DNA of 42,203 nt from Clostridia bacterium (GTDB lineage: Bacteria > Bacillota > Clostridia > Oscillospirales > CAG-272), in the NCBI GenBank assembly GCA_017508195.1, contig JAFVZL010000035.1, positions 1 to 42,203 on the forward strand, written 5' to 3'. This document shows, piece by piece, positions 15,822 to 25,674 of this stretch. Each line of letters starts with the position of its first letter. The stretch's first letter is position 1. The translations under genes and the position numbers were made by a program. The notes under the pieces were generated by a model that made no database searches, was not told the DNA's origin, and worked only from the letters and a program-made list of their open reading frames with translations.

Positions 15822-15880
15822 AACGCTCTCCTTTCGGACTAAGTATAGCGCATAACTGCGCCCATAGCATTATATGCATC

Positions 15881-15906
15881 CACCGCCGATACGGTTATGG
15901 CGGTGC
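15881..15906. repeat. Inverted repeat upstream of spoVM
   Basis: CACCGCC pairs with GGCGGTG around an 11-base loop. It lies about 60 bases upstream of the spoVM start on the minus strand. It could be an operator or another array remnant. Confidence 0.45.
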
Positions 15907-15940
15907 GGGCAAAAAGCCAAGTAAATCAAATTAATCATAA

Positions 15941-15990
15941 AAAAGAGCAGGAATAAGAGAAATTTTTCATCCTTTTACTCTTGCTCTTTT
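15941..15990. terminator. Terminator-like dispersed hairpin, copy B
   Basis: AAAAGAGCA (15941-15949) pairs with TGCTCTTTT (15982-15990), with further pairing inside. It matches the reverse complement of the copy at 24470-24520 at 50 of 51 bases. It could act in either direction. Confidence 0.7.
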
Positions 15991-16020
15991 TTCTATAAGT
16001 GAGTTTTTTTCTGTCAGGGA

Positions 16021-16197
16021 GTGAAGATGCCACGCTTCGCTCGCAGTGAAGTTGTGCTATGCACAGTGAAGTTGCTCGCAAAAGCTCGCAGTGAAGTTAA
16101 GTTTACCCATCACTTCGCCAAAAGGCGAAACTTCACTCACGAAGTGAACTTCACTATCGAAGATAACTTCACTTGCCGAGAGGCAAACTTAGTTTTA
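16021..16197. repeat. Hairpin array 4, linker gtgaag/cttcac
   Basis: In the left half the spacer is gtgaag (16021, 16046, 16066, 16091). In the right half it is its reverse complement cttcac (16131, 16149, 16167). Between them are hairpins such as TGTGC-tat-GCACA, TTCGCC-aaaa-GGCGAA, TATC-gaa-GATA and TTTGCC-gaga-GGCAAA. The right half is an inverted, diverged copy of 41850-41941. It lies directly downstream of dnaJ. A reading frame across it is an artefact of the repeats. Confidence 0.82.
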
Positions 16198-16220
16198 GCG
16201 TGTTCCGTTAAGGATCACGC
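16198..16220. terminator. Hairpin just after dnaJ
   Basis: GCGTG pairs with CACGC, with an inner CC/GG pair, two bases past the dnaJ stop on the minus strand. No T-run follows, so termination strength is doubtful. Confidence 0.4.
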
Positions 16221-16222
16221 GC

Positions 16223-17374
16223 TTATTTCTTATTACCGAAAAGCTTTTTAAAGAAGCTCTTTCTTCCCGAGGTTTCCTCACCGCGAAGCTCTGCAAACTC
16301 CTCGAGCAGCTTCTTCTGCTCCGAGGTGAGCCTTGTGGGAGTTTCGACCGTTACGGTGAAGATGAGGTCACCCTTGGTCTGTCGGCGCGAGTTAATATCG
16401 GTAACGCCCTCGCCCTTAATGGTGAAGTGCGTGCCCGTCTGCGTACCCTCGGGTATCTTGAACTTGGTAGTTCCGCCACCGAGAAGAGGTACCTCTATCT
16501 CGGCACCGAGTGCTGCCTCTGTAAAGCTGAGGGTCACCTCGCAATACAGGTTATTGCCGTCGCGCTCGAATATCTCGTGAGGCTGTACGGAGATCTCGAT
16601 AACGAGGTCACCGTTGTCACCGCCGTTTCTGCCCGCGGAGCCCTGACCGCGAAGGATCACTCTCTGTCCGTCGTCAATTCCCGCAGGGATATTGACCTCG
16701 AGCTTTTTCTTCAGCTTGATCCTGCCCTTGCCGTTACAGTTCGAGCAGGGGTTCTTTACTATCTTACCCGTACCGCGGCAGTTGTTACAAGCGCGCTGTG
16801 TCTGCGAGTAACCAAACATAGTCTGCTGCTGAACGGTTACAAAGCCTCTGCCCTTACAGTTAGGACAGGTATCGGGCTTGGTACCGGGTGCAGCACCCGA
16901 GCCCGAGCAATCGGGACAGCTCTCTACTCTTGCGTAGTTGACTTCCTTCTTGCAGCCCTTTGCCGCTTCCTCGAAGGTTACGGTAACACGGGTGAGCAGA
17001 TCGTCACCGTCCTCGGGCATATTAGCCCTGGATCTTCCGCCTCTGCCGCCGCCACCGCCGAATATCGACGAGAAGATGTCACCGAAGTCAAACGAGCCGT
17101 CAAAGCCGCCAAATCCGCCGAATCCGCTGCCACCGCCCGATGCGGGATCGAATGCGGCGTGTCCGTACTTATCGTACTTCTCGCGCTTATCCTCGTCGGA
17201 GAGCACCTCGTACGCCTCGTTTACTTCCTTGAACTTCTCCTCTGCCTCGGTGTCACCGGGATGCATATCCGGGTGATACATCTTAGCGAGCTTTCTGTAT
17301 GCCTTCTTTATCTCATCGGCACTCGCGCCCTTCTCGACACCGAGCACCTCATAATAATCTCTTTTTTCTGCCAT
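16223..17374 (-). CDS. dnaJ: Chaperone DnaJ (Hsp40)
   Basis: Co-chaperone that brings substrates to DnaK and stimulates its ATPase. The 383-residue type I protein has a J domain (HPD at 34-36), a Gly/Phe-rich stretch with [14 protein letters not shown], four zinc-binding repeats ([32 protein letters not shown]) and the C-terminal substrate domains. An added basic tail ends [11 protein letters not shown], close to the C-terminus of the HTH protein at 37202-37759. The ATG at 17374 is preferred to one at 17422, because GAGGAAAAT precedes it and the J domain starts at once. Last gene of the hrcA operon, 170 bases after dnaK. Confidence 0.95.
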   Translation of the reverse strand: MAEKRDYYEVLGVEKGASADEIKKAYRKLAKMYHPDMHPGDTEAEEKFKEVNEAYEVLSDEDKREKYDKYGHAAFDPASGGGSGFGGFGGFDGSFDFGDIFSSIFGGGGGRGGRSRANMPEDGDDLLTRVTVTFEEAAKGCKKEVNYARVESCPDCSGSGAAPGTKPDTCPNCKGRGFVTVQQQTMFGYSQTQRACNNCRGTGKIVKNPCSNCNGKGRIKLKKKLEVNIPAGIDDGQRVILRGQGSAGRNGGDNGDLVIEISVQPHEIFERDGNNLYCEVTLSFTEAALGAEIEVPLLGGGTTKFKIPEGTQTGTHFTIKGEGVTDINSRRQTKGDLIFTVTVETPTRLTSEQKKLLEEFAELRGEETSGRKSFFKKLFGNKK

Positions 17375-17475
17375 ATTTTCCTCATACTGACGCGTCACCG
17401 CAAAAACACGATAGCTTTTCAAACATAGAAACGCCCTGTAAGGATGCGGTAAAAATGCGCTTATTCAAGAGCTTT

Positions 17476-17500
17476 GGCACGGGAGGGGCTACCCCGTGCC
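17476..17500. terminator. Hairpin between dnaK and dnaJ
   Basis: GGCACGGG (17476-17483) pairs perfectly with CCCGTGCC (17493-17500) around a 9-base loop. There is no T-run on the minus strand. It may partly uncouple dnaJ from dnaK or stabilise the dnaK end of the message. Confidence 0.55.
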
Positions 17501-17544
17501 GAGTTTTACCTCGTCAGATGCCCCACCGTGCCTCGCGTTATATA

Positions 17545-19383
<1,839 letters not shown>

Positions 19384-19411
19384 TTATATGATGATTTTTT
19401 TATAAACTATG

Positions 19412-19945
19412 TTAATTAACCGTCTTTACCATTGCAAAGCGGATAATATGCTTTCCCTTTTTGTATCCCTTCTGGAATACGTCTGTGATCTCGCCCTCTC
19501 TACCCGAGTCATCCTCCTCGTGCATCACCGCATTGTGGAGATTCGGATCAAAGCTCTCACCGGGAGCACCGAAGGACTCGACTCCGAGCTTCGTAAGTGT
19601 CGCTGCGACCGAGCCCGTGATCATTTTAAGGCCCTCGATGACCTTCGCGCCATCCTCAAACTGCTCCGCGCGCTCGAGATTATCTATAATAGGAAGCATC
19701 TCTGCAACCGCATCGCCTACCGCGGTGGCATAAACGCCCTCGCGCTCCTCTCTTGAACGGCGGCGGAAGTTATCGTACTCTGCCGCGAGTCTTAAGTATT
19801 TATCGTTAAGCTCCGAAAGCTCAGCCTCAAGTGCACCTACACGCTCCTCGAGAGCAATAACCTCTTTTTTCTTTTTCTTGGGAGCTGCCTTAGGCTCCTC
19901 GACTGTTTCCTGTGTTTCCTGCTCGTTCTTGATTTCTTCGCTCAT
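19412..19945 (-). CDS. grpE: Nucleotide exchange factor GrpE
   Basis: Releases ADP from DnaK. The 177-residue protein has a Glu/Lys-rich, probably disordered N-terminus, a long coiled-coil helix around LEERVGALEAELSELNDKYLRL, the block AEYDNFRRRSREER, and a C-terminal beta domain with LGVESFGAPGESFDPNLHNAVMHEED. GAGAGG lies ahead of the ATG. It sits between hrcA and dnaK. Confidence 0.95.
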   Translation of the reverse strand: MSEEIKNEQETQETVEEPKAAPKKKKKEVIALEERVGALEAELSELNDKYLRLAAEYDNFRRRSREEREGVYATAVGDAVAEMLPIIDNLERAEQFEDGAKVIEGLKMITGSVAATLTKLGVESFGAPGESFDPNLHNAVMHEEDDSGREGEITDVFQKGYKKGKHIIRFAMVKTVN

Positions 19946-19986
19946 TTTTACCTCTCAAACGCTGATAATGTAAATATTTCTTAGAA

Positions 19987-21072
19987 TTAATCGTCATAAT
20001 CTCCGCCGGGAAGCGGTGGATACGCACCGAAGGGTCTATTCTCCTCGCCGAGCTTTTCGATGCCCGACGCAAGCTTCGAGATCATATCGATAACGTGCTG
20101 ATAATTCATTCTCTTAGGTCCTATGACACCTATGGCAACCTGGTTTCCACCGATATTCACACTCTTGAATATCATCGTGGTGCCCTGCATTACGTCACTG
20201 TCATTCTCCGTTCCGATATAAACGTGTATTCCGTCATCGGGGTCGGTATGCGAGGTTATTACCTCCATCAGTCTGTCCTTTTCCTCGAGGACACCGAGCA
20301 AGCTCCTGAGCTTCGTGACGTCGGAATATTCGGGATACTGTAAAAGCTTCGCGATACCGTCGAGCTTAACGTCCGCGGAATCGAGCTCCGCAATTGCCTC
20401 GTAGATAACCTTTATCGTGGGATGCACCATCTCGGATGCCGAGCCCATTATAGCCTCGAGCTTCACGATTATCGGCATCGCTATCTCATCGCCGGTCAGA
20501 TTGACAAGATATATGTTCAGCGCCTCGGTGAATCTTCGTAATACATCCTCGTCAATACGGAAGGTGAGGTGTATCTTCTTGGATTTCACAACGTCCTTGG
20601 CAAAGGTCATAACGAGAAGGAAATCCGTTTCGGAAAGGAGCACGCTGTTGAACTTCAGCACTCTTACCTTTCCCGCGCCCGTCTTGAAGGCTATTCCCGT
20701 ATAGTCCGTGAAGGATGCGGCAAGCCTAGATGCCTCTGAGAGGATCTCGTCCATCTCGGTCAGCTTGTATCTTAAGCGCTCGTTGATCTCGTCGATCTCG
20801 GACTTCGTCTCGGAGTACTGCTGGATAAGTGCGTCAACGTAGAGCCTGTATCCGAGCTCCGAGGGAACTCTGCCCGCCGAGGTGTGCGGCTGAATAAGAT
20901 ATCCCATCTCCTCGAGCTCTGCCATCTCGTTTCTTATCGTGGCGGGAGAGGCGGGTATCGCAACGTCGCGTGAGAGATACTTCGAGCCGACGGGCTCACC
21001 GTGCGTGATATGCGCATCGACTATCGCCTTGAGTATCTGTACCTTTCTCGGTGTGAGCTTCTTTTCACCCAT
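19987..21072 (-). CDS. hrcA: Heat-inducible transcription repressor HrcA
   Basis: Represses class I heat-shock genes by binding CIRCE. The 361-residue protein has an N-terminal winged helix with RKVQILKAIVDAHITHGEPVGSK and IPASPATIRNEMAELEEMGYL, then HTSAGRVPSELGYRLYVD, and a C-terminal effector domain with GPKRMNYQHVIDMI. An imperfect CIRCE site lies 49 bases upstream of its start, next to the promoter, so it probably represses its own operon (hrcA-grpE-dnaK-dnaJ). GAAGGGAG precedes the ATG. Confidence 0.95.
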   Translation of the reverse strand: MGEKKLTPRKVQILKAIVDAHITHGEPVGSKYLSRDVAIPASPATIRNEMAELEEMGYLIQPHTSAGRVPSELGYRLYVDALIQQYSETKSEIDEINERLRYKLTEMDEILSEASRLAASFTDYTGIAFKTGAGKVRVLKFNSVLLSETDFLLVMTFAKDVVKSKKIHLTFRIDEDVLRRFTEALNIYLVNLTGDEIAMPIIVKLEAIMGSASEMVHPTIKVIYEAIAELDSADVKLDGIAKLLQYPEYSDVTKLRSLLGVLEEKDRLMEVITSHTDPDDGIHVYIGTENDSDVMQGTTMIFKSVNIGGNQVAIGVIGPKRMNYQHVIDMISKLASGIEKLGEENRPFGAYPPLPGGDYDD

Positions 21073-21120
21073 ATCACTTTCTCCCTTCTCAAATACTTAG
21101 GTTTGTCGTTTTTGCTCGAA

Positions 21121-21147
21121 TTAGCACTCTCATGTCCAGTGTGCTAA
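21121..21147. promoter_or_regulatory. CIRCE operator
   Basis: TTAGCACTC, nine bases, GTGTGCTAA. It differs from the consensus arm GAGTGCTAA at one position. It is the HrcA target and lies downstream of the promoter on the minus strand. Confidence 0.93.
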
Positions 21148-21160
21148 CTTCGACACCTAT

Positions 21161-21189
21161 AATATATACCATTTTGCTCCCCTCGTCAA
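21161..21189 (-). promoter_or_regulatory. hrcA operon promoter, sigma-A type
   Basis: On the minus strand, TTGACG (21184-21189), a 17-base spacer and TATATT (21161-21166), with CIRCE beginning 14 bases downstream. Confidence 0.82.
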
Positions 21190-21438
21190 TACTTTATCGG
21201 TAAAAATGTGTGAACTTTTCGTTAACATTTAGCGCGACGTTTGCGAAAGTGCTAAAAAACAGCTTGAATTTTCCCCTTCATTATATCAATTTCTCACACA
21301 TCACGCATATAGATATACCGCTCGGTACATCATCGCCAACAAATACCCCCCCGCCTTTCAGCAGCCCTCTCAGGCTTAAAGGTGTGAATCACGCAAAGGG
21401 GTGCGCCCACACGCACGCACATAATTTTTATTTTTCCG
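21190..21438. other. Intergenic stretch, nothing recognised
   Basis: AT-rich DNA between the divergent hrcA and alaS promoters. I see no gene with a ribosome binding site, no T-box core for alaS, and none of the hairpin-array linkers. Confidence 0.5.
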
Positions 21439-21467
21439 TTGACTATATCTCTGCTTTGTGGTAAAAT
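21439..21467 (+). promoter_or_regulatory. alaS promoter, sigma-A type
   Basis: TTGACT (21439-21444), a 17-base spacer and TAAAAT (21462-21467). Confidence 0.83.
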
Positions 21468-21476
21468 AAAGGGTAG

Positions 21477-21490
21477 GCGCGTATACGCGC
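21477..21490. promoter_or_regulatory. Perfect palindrome at the alaS transcript start
   Basis: GCGCGTATACGCGC is a 14-base perfect palindrome starting 10 bases after the -10 element. It could be an operator or a 5'-end hairpin. Confidence 0.4.
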
Positions 21491-21535
21491 GTAATGATAA
21501 TTATAATTTTTCGATATATATACGGAGGTTTCACT

Positions 21536-24157
21536 ATGAAGTGGACATCACTTAACGATCTCAGAGAGAAGTTTCTCTCGTTCTTTGAGTCTAAGGGACA
21601 TCTCAGAATGAACAGCTTTTCTCTCGTGCCGAGAGGAGATAAATCTCTCCTTCTCATAAACTCGGGTATGGCGCCCTTAAAGAAGTTCTTTACGGGTGAG
21701 GAAAAGCCGCCGAGAACAAGAGTCTGCACCTGTCAGAAGTGTATCAGAACTCCCGACCTCGAGCGCGTAGGACACACCGCAAGACACGGTACCTACTTCG
21801 AGATGCTCGGTAACTTCTCCTTCGGAGATTATTTCAAACACGAGGCAATTCCCTACGCGTGGGAATTCCTTACCGGTACTCTCGAGATACCTGCCGATCT
21901 TCTCTGGCCATCTGTCTACGAGAAGGACGACGAGGCTTATGCTATCTGGCGCGACAAGATCGGCGTACCCGAGGAGCATATCGTAAAGCTCGGCAAGGAG
22001 GACAACTTCTGGGAGCACGGCTCGGGTCCCTGCGGTCCCTGCTCCGAGATATACTTCGACCGCGGTCCGAAGTACGGATGCGGCTCCCCCGACTGTAAGC
22101 CGGGATGCGACTGCGACAGATTCATGGAGATATGGAACAACGTATTCTCCCAGTTCAATAATGACGGAAACGGAAATTACACCGAGCTCGCTCAGAAGAA
22201 TATCGACACGGGCATGGGTCTTGAGCGTCTTGCCTGCGTTATGCAGGGCGTGGACAACCTCTTTGAGGTAGACACCGTAAGAAAGATACTCGACACCGCC
22301 TGCTCTATCGCGGGTAAGACCTACGGTGCCGATGCGAAGGACGACATATCCATCCGCGTTATCACCGACCACACGAGAAGCGCGACCTTCATGATCTCCG
22401 ACGGAGTTATCCCCTCGAACGAGGGACGCGGCTACGTTCTGCGCCGTATCATCCGCCGTGCCTGCCGCCACGCGAAGCTCCTCGGTATAGAGGAAAACTT
22501 CCTCGGCAAGCTCGTTGAGGTATGTATCGGTGAGAACCGCGGTGCATATCCCGAGGTAGAGGAAAAGCGCGAGTATATCCTCAAGGTAGTAAATCTCGAG
22601 GAGTCACGCTTCAACACCACCATTGACGCAGGTCTCGGCATCCTCGAGGGCATCATTTCGGATTGCACTGCAAAGGGTGAAAACACCATCAGCGGCAAGG
22701 ACGCATTCAAGCTCTACGATACCTTCGGCTTCCCGATCGACCTCACCCGTGAGATCGCAGAGGAGCGCGGACTTATTATTAACGAGGCTGAGTTCACCGA
22801 GCTTATGAACGAGCAGAAGCAACGCGCACGCGCGGCGCGCGGCAATATCTCGGGCTGGGCTGAGAGCGCGAGCGATGCTCTCTCGGGCATCGGTGCTACC
22901 GAGTTCGTCGGCTATACCGACGCATCATGCGAGGCAAAGCTTCTCTCCATCATCCTTGACGGTGAGAGCGTAGAGGCTATCTCCGAGGGCGAATGTTCAC
23001 TTATCTTTGATAAAACTCCCTTCTACGGTGAGGGCGGCGGCCAGGTAGGCGACAGCGGTATTATCAGCGGTAAGGCTGACGCCACCGTAACAGACACCAA
23101 GAAGGTAAACGGCGTATATATCCACGAGGCAAAAATCGAGGGCGGTGAGATGCGCGTAGGCGAGACCTATACCCTCGCTATCGACACTCTACGCCGTGCA
23201 TCCATAAAGAGAAACCATTCCTCGGCTCACCTTCTCCAGGCTGCGCTGCGCGAGGTGCTCGGCACCCACGTTGAGCAGGCGGGCTCCTACGTAGACGAGT
23301 CGAGAGTACGCTTCGACTTCACTCACCTTGCGGCATTGACCAAGGATGAGATAGCTAAGGTCGAGGCAATCGTAAACGCAAACATTCTTAAGGCAGAGGC
23401 GGCATCGACCGTCGAATGTGATATAGAGACCGCACGCGGTATGGGTGCGATGGCACTGTTCGGCGAGAAGTACGGAGATATCGTAAGAGTCGTTAAGATA
23501 GGCTCGTCCTCCACCGAGCTTTGCGGCGGTACCCACGTATCTAATACGGGTGAGATCGGTCTGTTCAAGATCATCTCCGAGTCCTCCGTTGCCGCAGGCG
23601 TCAGAAGAATCGAGGGAACGACAGGTCTCGGTGTCCTCAATCTTCTCGGTGAGCGCGAGGAGCTTATCGCAGAGTGTGCAAGGGAGCTTAAATCTCCCAA
23701 CCCGAACGCAATCGCTAAGCGCGCAGGCGCAATGACGGGCGAGATCAAGGAGCTGCGCCGCGAGATAGAGAGCCTCAACTCCCGTATCTCCGAGATGCAG
23801 TCTGAGAAGCTTCTCGGCAATATCACCGAGGTAGGAGCATACAAGCTCCTCACCGCCAAGCTCGAGATGCGCCCCGATGCGGCACGCACCCTTACGGACA
23901 CCTTTAAGTCCAAGTACCCCGATGGCGTTATCGTTATCGCGGCAGTATCCGACGGCAAATTCAATTTTGTTGCCGCAGCAGGCGCTGAGGCAGTCAAGGC
24001 AGGCGCGCACGCAGGTAAGATCATCTCAGAGGTTTCGACTATCTGCGGCGGTAAGGGCGGCGGACGCCCCGACAGCGCGATGAGCGGCGGCAAGGACGCA
24101 TCGAAGATCGACGAGGCACTCCTTAAGGTCAAGGAGCTTCTTAGCGCGTTATCCTGA
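21536..24157 (+). CDS. alaS: Alanyl-tRNA synthetase
   Basis: Charges tRNA-Ala. The 873-residue protein has the class II catalytic core (LREKFLSFFESKGH, SLVPRGDKSLLLINSGMAPLK, RHGTYFEMLGNFSFGDYFK, WNNVFSQFN, DTGMGLERL), the tRNA-binding middle, the editing domain with HSSAHLLQAALRE and CGGTH zinc ligands, and the C-terminal domain ending GGKGGGRPDSAMSGGKD. The ATG at 21536 has GGAGG at 21524-21528. The stop codon lies in the loop of an 11-bp hairpin that opens a repeat array. Confidence 0.96.
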   Translation: MKWTSLNDLREKFLSFFESKGHLRMNSFSLVPRGDKSLLLINSGMAPLKKFFTGEEKPPRTRVCTCQKCIRTPDLERVGHTARHGTYFEMLGNFSFGDYFKHEAIPYAWEFLTGTLEIPADLLWPSVYEKDDEAYAIWRDKIGVPEEHIVKLGKEDNFWEHGSGPCGPCSEIYFDRGPKYGCGSPDCKPGCDCDRFMEIWNNVFSQFNNDGNGNYTELAQKNIDTGMGLERLACVMQGVDNLFEVDTVRKILDTACSIAGKTYGADAKDDISIRVITDHTRSATFMISDGVIPSNEGRGYVLRRIIRRACRHAKLLGIEENFLGKLVEVCIGENRGAYPEVEEKREYILKVVNLEESRFNTTIDAGLGILEGIISDCTAKGENTISGKDAFKLYDTFGFPIDLTREIAEERGLIINEAEFTELMNEQKQRARAARGNISGWAESASDALSGIGATEFVGYTDASCEAKLLSIILDGESVEAISEGECSLIFDKTPFYGEGGGQVGDSGIISGKADATVTDTKKVNGVYIHEAKIEGGEMRVGETYTLAIDTLRRASIKRNHSSAHLLQAALREVLGTHVEQAGSYVDESRVRFDFTHLAALTKDEIAKVEAIVNANILKAEAASTVECDIETARGMGAMALFGEKYGDIVRVVKIGSSSTELCGGTHVSNTGEIGLFKIISESSVAAGVRRIEGTTGLGVLNLLGEREELIAECARELKSPNPNAIAKRAGAMTGEIKELRREIESLNSRISEMQSEKLLGNITEVGAYKLLTAKLEMRPDAARTLTDTFKSKYPDGVIVIAAVSDGKFNFVAAAGAEAVKAGAHAGKIISEVSTICGGKGGGRPDSAMSGGKDASKIDEALLKVKELLSALS

Positions 24158-24170
24158 ACGGATAACGCGC
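24144..24170 (+). terminator. Hairpin enclosing the alaS stop codon
   Basis: GCGCGTTATCC (24144-24154) pairs perfectly with GGATAACGCGC (24160-24170). The 5-base loop tgaac begins with the stop codon TGA. No T-run follows. Confidence 0.7.
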
Positions 24171-24463
24171 ATCGAGATAAATCCCTCGCGGGATTTTCGA
24201 TATGTTGCTGATGGTAACTATGTGCCATCAGCAACTCGATATGCCTACGGCTCGATATGCTTTTGCACGTCTCGCCAAAGGCGAGACGTGTCAAAAGCGA
24301 GAGGGATTTATCTCATATCGAGTTCGAGCGAAGCGAGAACATATCGAGCTTGAGCAGCCGGGGTTCCCAAAAGCGAAGAATGAGTTTTTGGGGTTCTCAG
24401 CGTAGCGAAAGCATATCGAATTCATCTTTCGTGAATGTGTTTCGCGAAAGTGAATATATCGAC
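24171..24463. repeat. Hairpin array 5, nested, linker tcgatat/atatcga
   Basis: Hairpins in order are AAATCCC-tcgc-GGGATTT, GTTGCTGATGG/CCATCAGCAAC, GCC-tac-GGC, a 17-18-bp stem beginning GCTTTTGCACGTCTCGCC with loop aaa, and the conserved CTTTCGTGAA hairpin near 24426. Early spacers are tcgatat; later ones are the reverse complement atatcga. An outer pair, GAGATAAATCCCTC near 24174 with GAGGGATTTATCTC near 24301, encloses the first group. No gene was seen here. Confidence 0.75.
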
Positions 24464-24522
24464 AAAAACAAAAGAGCAAGAGTAAAAGGATGAAAAATTC
24501 CTCTTATTCCTGCTCTTTTTTT
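24462..24522. terminator. Terminator-like dispersed hairpin, copy C
   Basis: AAAAGAGCA (24470-24478) pairs with TGCTCTTTT (24511-24519), followed by a T-run. It is a 50/51 inverted match to 15940-15990. It may end both alaS and the convergent gene at 24572-24976. Confidence 0.72.
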
Positions 24523-24571
24523 ATTGTAAATGAAATACTGCAAACCTCGTATCGCGCGACAAAATCCGCCT

Positions 24572-24976
24572 TTAGCGTAAGAAATCGAAAACTCCGGTAA
24601 TATCAACAACCATCGAAAATATCCCAAACACAGCACCGAATATACCGAATATAAGTCCGAACAGTGCCATTCTGTCAAAATATCCGAGCTTGCGCGAGGA
24701 CACTATCGAGAATACGATAGCGGCTGCCGCACAGATTATTCCGCCGATATAGAAGAAAGCGAAAAGAACAACGGAAAGAATCGCAAATATGACCGCAAGT
24801 AGAGACCACAAGAGATTTCCGCTCTCTATTCGCACGGTATAGTACTCACTGTCGTCACCTTCATCTCCTGCTTCGGCAATTGCCTCTGCCTCGCTCTCGG
24901 TGGTAAAGCTCTCATCGCGGATATCTTCCTCATTATCAACGGCCTCGAGCCCGTTAGCGGCATTGTTTTCCGTCAT
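24572..24976 (-). CDS. Small acidic membrane protein (DUF4190-like)
   Basis: The 134-residue protein has an acidic, probably disordered N-terminus (about 1-50) and then two or three membrane spans, with LLWSLLAVIFAILSVVLFAFF, ICAAAAIVFSIV and GLIFGIFGAVFGIFSMVV. The RKLGYFDRMALFGLIFG turn resembles DUF4190-type proteins of unknown function. AAAGGAGAGG lies upstream. It is convergent with alaS, with array 5 between. Function is not known. Confidence 0.7.
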   Translation of the reverse strand: MTENNAANGLEAVDNEEDIRDESFTTESEAEAIAEAGDEGDDSEYYTVRIESGNLLWSLLAVIFAILSVVLFAFFYIGGIICAAAAIVFSIVSSRKLGYFDRMALFGLIFGIFGAVFGIFSMVVDITGVFDFLR

Positions 24977-25154
24977 ATACGCACCTCTCCTTTCTTATGT
25001 TTAATGTTATTTTACCATAAAGGTAATCAAAAATCAACATAATGCGCCAAATTCACCGAAAATTATAAGAGTGCGTATTTTATGCCCCGACAGGAGCAAA
25101 ATAATTTTACGAGGATCGGTAGGATATCCCGAAAATATATAATAGGAAGAAAAA

Positions 25155-25607
25155 ATGGACATATATACGAACGAAGGAAAAAAGAAGCTGATAAAGGAAA
25201 ACACACCCAGATCAACTCTCGGTAAGAACCTTGTAAAGTCCTTTCTTATAGGCGGTGCTATCTCGGGCGGAGGCGAGGCTTTAAGAATATTGCTTTTAAA
25301 GATAGGTGTAGCCGAGAAGCAGGCACCCGTGTACGTTTCTCTCACTATCGTCAGTATCGCGGCAGTGCTTACCCTCTTAGGTGTATTCGATTCAATTGCG
25401 CGCCACGCGGGTGCAGGCACGCTCGTCCCCATCAGCGGCTTTTCAAACGCGGTAACGAGTCAGGCAATAGACGCAAAGAGCGAGGGGCTGGTTCTCGGTG
25501 TCGGTGCTAAAATATTTTCAATATGCGGTCCTGTTATACTTTTCGGCCTTGCGGCAGGGGTTATTTACGGTGCCATTTACTATATTGCTATTTCGTTTGG
25601 ATGGTAA
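25155..25607 (+). CDS. spoVAC: Stage V sporulation protein AC
   Basis: Inner-membrane protein of the SpoVA system, which moves dipicolinic acid into the developing spore and releases it at germination. The 150-residue sequence has several spans and family blocks FLIGGAISGGGEAL, FDSIARHAGAGTLVPISGFSNAV and DAKSEGLVLGVGAKIF. TAGGAAG precedes the ATG. spoVAD and spoVAE follow in the same direction. A forespore (sigma-G) promoter is expected upstream, but I could not place one with confidence. Confidence 0.93.
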   Translation: MDIYTNEGKKKLIKENTPRSTLGKNLVKSFLIGGAISGGGEALRILLLKIGVAEKQAPVYVSLTIVSIAAVLTLLGVFDSIARHAGAGTLVPISGFSNAVTSQAIDAKSEGLVLGVGAKIFSICGPVILFGLAAGVIYGAIYYIAISFGW

Positions 25608-25674
25608 TTATACCGTCGTTATTTCGGTATAAATACAGAATTTTCTAACTTTTATTTACAGTAGGTGTACAAAA

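Noticed and set aside
16021-16251. Open frame of about 76 codons across array 4
   Set aside because: It is made of repeated linker translations, has no ribosome binding site and overlaps the dnaJ end.
16427-17428. Plus-strand open frame opposite dnaJ
   Set aside because: Antisense shadow of dnaJ, with no plausible domain or start site.
21190-21535. Alanine T-box leader before alaS
   Set aside because: The promoter lies only about 70 bases before the ATG, too short for a T-box, and I saw no T-box core sequence.
25080-25150. Sigma-G promoter for spoVAC
   Set aside because: Some partial matches exist, but no -35/-10 pair with convincing sequence and spacing.
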